Assembly: GCF_028009165.1 (NCBI RefSeq)
Contig: NW_026611618.1
Span: 1,550,001-1,614,000 of the forward strand
DNA from: Akanthomyces muscarius
Taxonomy: Eukaryota > Ascomycota > Sordariomycetes > Hypocreales > Cordycipitaceae
Direction of reading: 5' to 3'
DNA: 64,000 bases
The notes under the pieces were generated by a model that did no database searches, was not told the origin of the DNA, and was given only the letters and a program-made list of their open reading frames with translations. Of the stretch, positions 1-8,849 are shown piece after piece. The position numbers and the translations under genes were made by a program. The stretch's first letter is position 1, and each line of letters opens with the position of its first letter.

Positions 1-1071
1 TTGGACGGCAAGGGGGATGGCAACTTTCACGACGAGCTGTAGCTGTGTAAGCTACCATGACATAAGTCAGATGACAGTAATCTAGCCACTTTACCTTAAT
101 GTCGCTGTTAGACTTAGTGCTGATAGCTCTTCTTTATGCCTGTCCGTCAATGCGCGTATTTTGCACAAACTTCGTTGGGACACGATACCTCTGGCAAAAA
201 AAAAATTGATATTTTGGACCCTACGCATCAAGGCAAGGGAATTTACGAGCTCCTTGCCAATGTAGCCACTAGCATACCCAGTTGGGTTTCATTATGTAAA
301 AAGTCAAAGCCATTAAACTGAAGCGTCTTTTAAATACTATTATCCGAAAGGGCCCTCAAAAGTTAGAGTGCTATGTGTGTGCCAACAATTTTGACGCCGC
401 GAACATGAAGAACAACGCTAGCGTGAACTGACGATAGTTACTGCCAGGATGTGCTTCGATCGCAGGTATTGCCCTTGTAGATGTAGTGAGATCTCTGCCG
501 ACTAAGTCTGCTGGAAAGCAGAGCTGCGCAAGTGTTGACCTGTGGGCAGTTACCCGTCGTCGAGTTTGACTGGCTTACCTGCCCACATCCGAGATGTAGT
601 ACGTCCGAGCACATGGCTGTACAACGACGAGAAACTATCTAGATGAACCTTGGAGAGAGTTTTCTCTTCCTAGCAAGCAATTAAACCACCCTTCGGGGGT
701 CTCGGCCATCATACCTCGCTATCCCTGCCATGCACCTGCTCAAATTTCTCTGCGCTAGTCATAACCCTTGACACTTGTTGTCTTGAGGTAATATTAAGCA
801 AATGTGATAATGAGATGGAGATTCTTTTTTTTTTCTTAACTGATCTTATCTTAACTCCATGCTCATGTCCCTCTTAATAAGTTCTGTCTTCCGCCTACTA
901 CGTGGTGAATGTACCTTTACTAAACTGACAACCAGACCTACCTCAAAGCCACACATGACCTGTCGCTAGTATAGCGCCACGAAAATTGTTGTGTTGATCT
1001 CTCTTATAACACACATGTTGTCCCAGTAACGCCTATTCCACATTTAGAGTAGAAGATCATAGCTGACAGCA
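1..1071. other. Intergenic region with no intact gene
   Basis: No convincing coding sequence was found in this stretch left of the LysM gene. It holds one recognisable gene relic (a LysM fragment near 449-500, listed separately). The short open frames have no family motif. Confidence 0.6.
449..500 (-). pseudogene. Remnant of a LysM domain coding sequence
   Basis: On the minus strand this segment translates to HYIYKGNTCDR followed shortly by a stop. That is the same signature (HYIYKGNTC) found three times in the intact LysM gene at 1072-2091, and the nucleotides are also nearly the same as those around 1187-1217. Flanking sequence no longer reads as LysM. It is best seen as the decayed end of a former tandem paralogue or of a longer ancestral LysM gene. 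The match is short, so the exact limits are uncertain. Confidence 0.55.
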
Positions 1072-2091
1072 TTAAACGCCGACACAAGCGTACGCGTCTG
1101 CCCAGAGACCCTCGCACCGCGCCCCAATTTGCGCGTTCCAAGTGGAAAAGTCCTGCTGAGATATGTGGTGGTATGATGTGATTTGATCGCAAGTATTGCC
1201 CTTATAGATGTAGTGAAATTGTTTGCAGTAGGTCACCATGCCTGGCTGCGTAGGTTGCGGCGTCTGGATGCCATTGGATGGAGTCGTGGACGTGGGGAGA
1301 GGTTTTTCGCCAATGACACCAACACAGGCATAGGCATCAGCTAACAAACCCGTACATTGCTGTCCGATCTGAGGATTCCATCGAGCAAACTGTTCCTGAG
1401 TAATGCCATTATAAGAGGTGATTTGGCCGCAGGTATTGCCTTTGTAGATATAATGAAATTTGTTGCAGTTATCCACCATGCCTGGCTGTGTGGGCTGCGG
1501 TGTCTGACTGCCGGTGGGTGCCGTGGACGTAGTGGTAGGTGCGGGTTCCTCGCCTATAACACCAACACAGGCGTAGGCGTCAGATAGTAAACCCGTACAT
1601 TGCTGTCCAATCTGAGGATTCCATCGAGCAAACTGTTCCTGAGTAATGCCATTATAAGAGGTGATTTGGCCGCAGGTGTTGCCTTTGTAGATATAGTGAA
1701 ATTTGTTGCAGTTGCGAGCCATGTCAGGCTGCGTAGGCGTAGGCGTTTGGACGCCGTTGCCAGTATTGGTGCTAGTGGTCGTGACCAGCGTAGTTGATGT
1801 TGGGGGCGTTGAAACAGGTAGTGCTGGTCCTTCGACGCAGTATGACTGATTGATAGGGAAATTGCCACAGTTGGAACCGATAGATGGATTCCAGTACAAG
1901 AACTGTTCCATGGTGCAGTCATTGGCAGCAGGAACGTTCGCGCAGGCCACTGCTTCTGACCCGCCATTATCAAAAAACCAAGTGCAGCTCTTCACTGTCT
2001 GGGGATCAACAAGGTATTTAGGCTGAAAGCCAGATGCCATCACTGACGTCGCCAACGCCAGAGCGACCCCAATATGATGAAAAGAAATCAT
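1072..2091 (-). CDS. Secreted multi-LysM protein (candidate LysM effector)
   Basis: A single-exon 339-residue protein, starting at the ATG complementary to 2089-2091. Residues 1-19 form a typical signal peptide (hydrophobic VALALATSVMA). Four LysM modules follow: a divergent first one at about 36-88, then three similar ones at about 127-178, 208-259 and 287-339, each with HYIYKGNTC, a WN-x-QIG core and a closing C-x-GL-x-DAYACVGV. Thr/Pro/Ser-rich linkers (for example TPTPTQP) separate them. LysM binds N-acetylglucosamine polymers; secreted fungal LysM-only proteins commonly sequester chitin fragments or coat hyphae to protect them from host chitinases. There is no catalytic domain. Modules 2 and 3 are almost identical in DNA, which suggests a recent internal duplication. 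The gene is head-to-head with a LysM-containing chitinase. The effector role is inferred; the LysM assignment is firm. Confidence 0.9.
   Translation of the reverse strand: MISFHHIGVALALATSVMASGFQPKYLVDPQTVKSCTWFFDNGGSEAVACANVPAANDCTMEQFLYWNPSIGSNCGNFPINQSYCVEGPALPVSTPPTSTTLVTTTSTNTGNGVQTPTPTQPDMARNCNKFHYIYKGNTCGQITSYNGITQEQFARWNPQIGQQCTGLLSDAYACVGVIGEEPAPTTTSTAPTGSQTPQPTQPGMVDNCNKFHYIYKGNTCGQITSYNGITQEQFARWNPQIGQQCTGLLADAYACVGVIGEKPLPTSTTPSNGIQTPQPTQPGMVTYCKQFHYIYKGNTCDQITSYHHISQQDFSTWNAQIGARCEGLWADAYACVGV
1316..1743. repeat. Tandem near-identical LysM-module repeat, period 243 bp
   Basis: The sequence from about 1316 recurs from about 1559 with an offset of exactly 243 bp (81 codons). For example, the stretch starting cgtacattgctgtcc is present in both copies with only one or two changes over about 100 bp. 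This encodes LysM modules 3 and 2 with their linker. The similarity points to recent duplication or ongoing gene conversion between modules. Confidence 0.85.
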
Positions 2092-3004
2092 GATTGAGCT
2101 GCGACGAGATTAAGCCGAGTGTTTGCAAATTGAATAAAGAATAAATACAAAGCTTCTATCTGCAGCTGGTGCAGATTGTTGTTCAATACAGGGACATCAC
2201 ATTACTATATTTATACCTAGTTCACTCTCATGCCGACTAGATAGTATATGAGCTCCTTCCTCTATTCTTGCCCGTCGACTTCCAGGCTTCATGTCGTTGT
2301 TGAGGTAAGTAGTGGGAACAAGATAGTATTACAGTACCCACGTATATTCAAATTTACGTTAATTAAGTACTACGCTATCACATGACTTTTTACCTAGTAA
2401 TGCGGTCAGCACAGCCTAAAACAAGGATTATCCAGCGCTTGACCGGGCTAGGGCGAATGAAACCCGATCGAGGATGAACGTGCCACGCACCTCCTCCATA
2501 GCAGCCAATTTGGAAATCAATAGTCTACAGGATCCGACCAGGTACAGAAAATAGCTCAGCCGCCCTTTTTGGACGAGCATTACCGTCCGAGCCCAACAGA
2601 ACAATGCAAAGCTACCTAGTACAATGAAAGTGATTGAAGCTCACCTCGATGTGGCAAAATCGCTTGACAGGCGCTCAGCCAATACGCCCACGCAGGGGTT
2701 GTTGTAGCCTCTTACTTTCTACGTCAATAACCAAATTTGTCCACGCCAGAAGCACGTGGTGGTACCTTATACTTCAGTTCGGCAGACGAACTCAGCCGAC
2801 GGCGGCAGGGGAAAGGGAGTGAAATTGTACCGGGATGGCTTGTCGGTGATAGATTCTGCGACGAAGGACGGGCGGGCCTGGTTAGGAGTACAGTATCTGG
2901 CAATCTCCAGCTGTAAGTATAAAAGGGCACTTAATCGCCCAGCACAGTCTCGGGCAAAGAAAATCTGCTGATCGTAAAACGTTACCGCTAGCACACCGGT
3001 CGTC
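2092..3004. promoter_or_regulatory. Shared divergent promoter of the LysM gene and the chitinase gene
   Basis: This 913-bp gap separates two start codons on opposite strands. A TATA box for the plus strand, TATAAAAG, lies at 2918-2925, about 80 bp before the chitinase ATG. For the minus strand, TATAAATA is present as its complement at 2208-2215, about 117 bp before the LysM ATG. No coding sequence is seen between them. The arrangement allows co-regulation; no specific operator was recognised. Confidence 0.6.
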
Positions 3005-6000
3005 ATGATAAAACCTGTGCTGCCAGTAACCCTTGCGCTGACGCTTGGAGCTTGCTTTACCCACGCCGAAAATCTCAAGGCCAAAATTGGCTACTCCGAG
3101 GAGGAGCTTCTTGACGGACTTGTGCCAGTGCCAATCGGTTTGCCGAACAACGATCCCCAGGCACTGCCCCTGATTAATGGCTGCCCACGAGCCTGCGCGG
3201 CTGCTGGCTCAGATGCTGCCAACTGGACGCAGCTGTACAAGGTCAGCCATTTGGAGCCTTGCAACTCGACACTTCTCTTTGAGTTCAACGTCCAGAATGA
3301 TCCAAGCCCCTTTACCACCATACGTGCGTGTTATACTGGAAGTGAAGTGAAAGACGCTTCCCCTAAGACACAGCGGCGCAGCTACCAATCTTCTGGTCAT
3401 GTTGAGGAGGGTGCCACGTCGGCTGCGAAGCAGCCTCTTTGCGGTGCGGCGTCAAATGTAACGTCCGAGGTCAATGTCAGCGTTGGAATCGATTCGATTG
3501 CCAGCGAGATGCGTCCTGGTGCTGCTGAAGCGGTAGCGGTACTGGCATCGCACCTGTCTTACCATGCCCCTTGCGGAAGTACCATCATATTTGCCAAGTC
3601 CGGTGAGGCCATAGTTGGGCTCTATATCGGAGCTGACCTACAAAAGTCTGCTGCAGTGGAGCTGCTTCCCAAATTATGGTACGCAGAGCTCCAATCCCTT
3701 GTCTCAGTATCCTCGCTCTGCTAACTAAGCTACGCAGTAAGTTGATACCAGGCTGAGTTGCAATGTTTCCCGGCATCAAACAGAGCCGGATCCCTGAATG
3801 TACCCCTTTGTTTGCTTCATAAAGACTACTAACTTCGGTTATTTCAGCATCGCTTCTTGAGAATGGTAGCCAAAGCGTCGAGATCTGCGACTCTGACACA
3901 GCGCTTGATTCCACAATGGGACTGTTCGTCGCTCAGAGCTCCTCAGAACTTAGAAAACCGCACGAGGCACTCCGGATTTGGTCTGCTGGAAAGTGCTTGG
4001 AGAATCAAGGGCAGAGACAGCTCGAAAATCGAATACAGCTCCAGGTTCTGAGCTCATCAGCGCTATCCTCGTCCAGAACCAATAACGCAACGTCCAGTAA
4101 CTCGAAGTCGACTCTCAACAATCGTTCCGATTCCATAAAGGCCAGAGGTGAGTGCCGCACCATAACTGTGGCAGATGGCGACGGCTGCGGCTCTCTCGCA
4201 TCCAAATGCGGCATAAATGGCCATGATTTCGAGGGCTACAACTCGAAAAAGCCACAGTTCTGTTCCAGCCTTGTGAAGGGACAATTAGTCTGTTGCTCAG
4301 AAGGAACTCTACCAAGCAGGCGTCCCAGCCCTGGGTCTGATGGGGGCTGCTATGCGCACCAAGTTGGCACTGGTGAGACTTGCGCGGGCCTAGCGGCCTC
4401 ATTCGACATTACAGAAGACGAGCTTTTCAAGTGGAACAAGCACGTCTGGGGCTGGCAAGGATGTGGGAACAAACTTCAGAGGCTGCAGATCATCTGTCTC
4501 TCCGATGGCAACCCTCCAATGCCTGCCCAGCTTGACGGAGTGATGTGCGGACCCCAAAAACCTGGAACTGCCAAACCGAACGGGAAGTTCACAGGTGAGG
4601 ATCTGTCAAAACTTAATCCCTGCTCCCTCAACGCATGCTGTGACAGTTGGGGATTCTGTGGAACAACGGCAGAGTTTTGCACAGTGTCACCTGCCGACAC
4701 GGGCAGCCCAGGCACTCACCAGGATGGTACAAATAGTTGCATATCCAATTGCGGCATGGACATAGTTCAAAGTCCCAGTGCCCCAAAAAGCTTCTACTCC
4801 ATTGGCTATTTCGAAGGATACGGCTTAACTCGTGCTTGTGATCTTGTTGACATCCGCAGCATTGACGTCACCAGATATACTCATATCCATTTTGCATTTG
4901 CGACAATTAGTGCAGACACCTACGATGTTAACATGGGACCAACTATCAACCAGTTCTATTATTTCAAAAAAGTCACAGGTGTAAAAAAGGTTTTGTCCTT
5001 CGGCGGCTGGACGTTCTCGACAGAGTAAGTTCTTCCTTGATGTCGGGAAACGAAATGCACTCGCTCATAACTTACAATAGTCCTGCAACCTATGGTATCT
5101 TCCGCACCGGTGTAACCGGTGCACACCGGGCCACAATGGCCCAGAATATTGCCAAGTTCATCATAGATAATGATCTTGACGGTGTGGACATTGACTGGGA
5201 GTATCCCTCCGCCCCTGATCTTCCTGATATCCCCCCCGGCAGCCCTTCGGAGGGGATTGACTATCTCCGGTTTCTAATGACATTGAAATCACTGCTACCG
5301 GTTGATAAGACAGTTTCCTTCGCTGCACCAGCGTCCTTTTGGTATCTTAAAGGATTTCCAATCGACAGGATCACTAAAGTCGTCGATTATGTTGTCTATA
5401 TGACCTATGACTTACACGGACAGGTAAGTGCTTGTTCAAATCATAAAATAAACAGTTTTTAACGTATCATGCAGTGGGATTACAACAACAAATGGAGCAC
5501 GCCTGGTTGTCCAGCGGGAAACTGCCTGCGGTCGCATGTCAATATGACGGAGACAATCAATGCTCTTTCGATGATTACCAAGGCGGGGGCGCCCTCGGAT
5601 AAGATTGTCGTCGGTGTCACTAGCTACGGTCGCTCTTTCAAGATGACAACCTCTGGGTGTACCGGCGTCATGTGTACATACGAAGGGCCCAAGTCTCAGG
5701 CTGCGCAGGGCCAATGCACCCAAACCGCTGGCTACCTCGCGAAAGCAGAAATCGACGATATCATCGCAAACAATCCAAGTGCTCACACCAGTTATGACAG
5801 TGCGAGCCTCAGCGACGTTCTCGTGTACAACGATCGAGAGTGGGTTTCGTATATGAGTGACAGCAACAAGGAGAAGCGGAAGAGTCATTACAAAAGCTCG
5901 CATTTCTTGGGCATCAGTGACTGGGCAATTAGTCTGGATACCAGCCATCTCCTACCTATCAACCAGAGCATGCCGGCCACTTCCAATGACTGGCCCGATG

Positions 6001-7542
6001 GCCCTTCTCTTATATCCGGAGGCATTTTGGACTTGCGAGTCCACCAAACTTGTATTGATCGTAACCATCTTGACAAGATCAAGACGAGCTGGAAGGATGC
6101 CGCGGCTTTGTCAGATGCCACTATGCAATGGACTCGATGGAATAGATATCAAGACGCGATGGAAACCTACTTCGGAAAACAGACACACAGTAGCCCTTGG
6201 TTCGGACCAGACATTTGGTGGGGTAAGTCTATGAGCATAGCTTCTGAGATTCTACAGTAAAGCTGATAACACGCTAACCCTGAGCAGACAATTTCAAGAG
6301 ACAGAACAACCTGCACACACGTTATTGGTTTCAAGACGACTGGAAATACGTTTACATATATTGCGACGAAAACGACCTCCCGAGGAGAGCCAAGAAAGAC
6401 AGGACAAATATCTGCTTCGATGCTGACAGAGGCAAACCTGTCAGTGCATGGACCTTTAACGTGCCTAAGAACTCGTACTCCAGCGAGTTTTACATCCTTG
6501 TATGCCCGGCATTCTTAGGTGAAATTGCGTCGTCACCGTATACAGATCTCGAGGCTCTTGCGGAGGAATCGAAAAGTGATGATTTTGTCAAAAAGTATAT
6601 TGATAGGTGGATGAGCGTACGCGGGGTGACAATGTTTCATGAGATTATGCACTTCAAAGGCATAACAGTCCCTTGGTGCGGCGACGAAACCGAGATCTAC
6701 AATCCAGCGTCGCTGTATAGGCTCGCACGAAGGAATACCGATGAAAAGAACAGAAGACTCAACGTCAACGCACACACCTGGGTGAGTGACACACTACTAA
6801 CTACTGCAAGTTGAGGGTCGCGCCAAAAGAACTGTGACTAATGTTGCTTCTTCAAACAGGCAGTATCGGCCGTCGCAATATGGATGATGAGAAGGTGGAG
6901 CGACATCTTCACCCCTCTTCCATACGTGATTCAGCACCCCCCTTCGAAGCGTGACGATGGCGACGACTCTGATGATTTGAGCGGCATCAGTGTATTACCC
7001 GACGACCAAAGAAGAGATGAAGCCAGTAAGTAGAGCATGGCGCGAGGCATACCTCTCTTGAACACCTCGCAACGGATCTAATCGCTGACGAATTTTTTTC
7101 TTAATAAAAGCCGACTTTGATGCTTCCCAGATTGATCCGACCAAATTTCGTTGGCTCAGCCACTATGGCCTAACAAGTGGAATAACATCGCCGTGAGTCT
7201 ACCCAGGCACTGTATGCCAATACACGAGACCATGCTGTTTTTAACAGAGTGACACAAAGTGAATGTACGGAAGGTGACTACATGAACGAGGAGCAGTGCA
7301 AGTATTTTTGCCACGCGGGTGACGAAGGAGATTGCACCAAGAACGACGACAAGAAAGTATGGACATGCAGTGGCTGTGTTCATCCTACGCAGTGCAAAGC
7401 AGGCGACTACAAGACAACAAAAGAATGCAATGCCAATTGCTTCAAGGGCACATGTATCGACAACGAAACCCTTTGCCCGCCAGAGATAGGGGACCCTAGT
7501 TGTATGCCAACAGAAGTTGTACACTGCGACTGTCCAAGCTAA
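3005..7542 (+). CDS. Killer-toxin-like (subgroup C) GH18 chitinase with LysM and hevein-like domains, fused to a metallopeptidase-like domain
   Basis: About 1,330 residues. Proposed exons: 3005-~3706, ~3848-5024, 5081-5423, 5475-6222, 6288-6781, 6860-7025, 7111-7192, 7248-7542. Order of domains: signal peptide (1-21); N-terminal region of the killer-toxin-like chitinase family; two LysM modules (about 333-385 and 400-450); hevein-like chitin-binding domain (CCDSWGFCGTTAEFC); GH18 domain (about 545-860) with the catalytic signature DGVDIDWEYP and the barrel end HFLGISDWAISLD; then in the same frame a region like fungal aspzincin-type zinc peptidases, with WKDAAALSD, YFG, YILVCPAFL and the zinc motif HEIMH; finally a Cys-rich tail. 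It should hydrolyse chitin outside the cell or in the cell wall. The junction of exons 1 and 2 is unresolved: no canonical donor keeps frame with the good acceptor ending at 3847, and a perfect GTAAGT at 3737 lies just past a stop at 3722. A frameshift or unusual splice is therefore possible. Downstream introns all fit by phase. Confidence 0.8.
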
Positions 7543-8159
7543 AGTTCGCAAATTGAGCCACGTCTTCCGCTATGTCTCGAGTACTAGGTAGTGTTTGGTA
7601 GCCAATCTCATAGTTAATATGACACGAAATACTGCACTAAATATTCAGGCTTTTGACGCAGATTGTTTCTTTAGCGCATTTTATTAAAGGTATAATAGCT
7701 ATTATATATAAAGTTGTATTCTTATATACTTAGATATATTGGCTTAAAGCTATAAATAAGCTAATTAGTAAGTACTAGTAAGCTAAAAAGACTAGACTAT
7801 AAACTAAAGGATCTATTTCTATATAAGATATAAGAAACTTAAAAGAGTAAATAAATATAGACTATTAAGTAAAGAATAAAATATAGACTTATAGTTATTA
7901 TAGAGTAAGGGTTAAAATATATAGTTAGTAATATAGTATATATAGCTAGAGTAGATATAATATATAAACTTATACTATAAATATAGTATAATACTAAATA
8001 ATACACTTAATATATATATATTATAGTGTCCTTATATTATAATTATAAAAGCCTAATACCTTATAGTAGGTAATAAAATTTTAACCTTTTTTCCCCTAAT
8101 ATAATATATTTTTAAAATACTATAATTAATTAATTATAAAGCCCTATATTTATAAGTGT

Positions 8160-8510
8160 TATGGACTGGCCTCACGGCTGCTGCAGGTGAGCGTCACAAT
8201 AGTTATTAATTCTCTTAAAGAGAGAAGAAAGAAGAAGGAAGGGGGAGTGTCAGGGACCTCGAAGCTATATAGTGGATGCTAGGGATACTCGGCTACGATC
8301 TGGTATTGCTTGATCTTTTTGATCTCTGTGGCCGAGTGGTTTACCTAGCGCCCCGGTTCCTCACAGGGAGGCTCTCTCTCCCTCTCCCCTAATCTAGCTC
8401 GTAATCTACACTGTGGAGTAAGTACGATCTACGCCCAATGCGAGAGCTTAGTAAGCTCTCGCATTGAGCCCCTAGGGAGCGGGCAAAGCTCGAATCCTTC
8501 ACAATAAGTA
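8160..8510. repeat. Normal-composition island with tRNA-like box motifs and a long palindrome
   Basis: This 350-bp stretch inside the A+T-rich island has ordinary base composition. It contains TGGCCGAGTGG (8329-8339), which fits a Pol III A box as in tRNA-Ser/Leu, and GCTCGAATCCT (8488-8498), which resembles a B box. Between them is a near-perfect palindrome at 8437-8465 with 14-bp arms (AATGCGAGAGCTTA and its complement) around one base. The box spacing is about 150 bp and no cloverleaf closes, so this is not a tRNA gene. A tRNA-derived SINE relic or an LTR fragment is possible; neither is proven. Confidence 0.35.
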
Positions 8511-8849
8511 AGAATTACCCTTCTAAGTATTCTTCTTTAACCTATAATAACGACTTAATATTAAAGCCACCACTATAACTTATAAGATATAAAATCGACC
8601 TATATAAAGTAATTTAACTTAAAATAACTTAATTCTTAAAGATTATAATTAATTACTTAAAGACGCCCTTTATTATACTAATATTTAATATACTTCTCTT
8701 ATAAAAGTACTACCTTAATATTAGAGTATATAGAGTATTCTATAAGTAGGTATATAGCTTTTTTTTAGTATTTACATTCCTAGAATTATAATAGAAACTA
8801 GTAATAAAGAAGATTTTAATTAGTTTAAACGTTTTTTCTATTAGTTATA

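Noticed and set aside
8329..8498. tRNA gene suggested by A- and B-box-like sequences
   Set aside because: The boxes are about 150 bp apart and no acceptor stem or cloverleaf can be formed. Kept only as a possible SINE relic.
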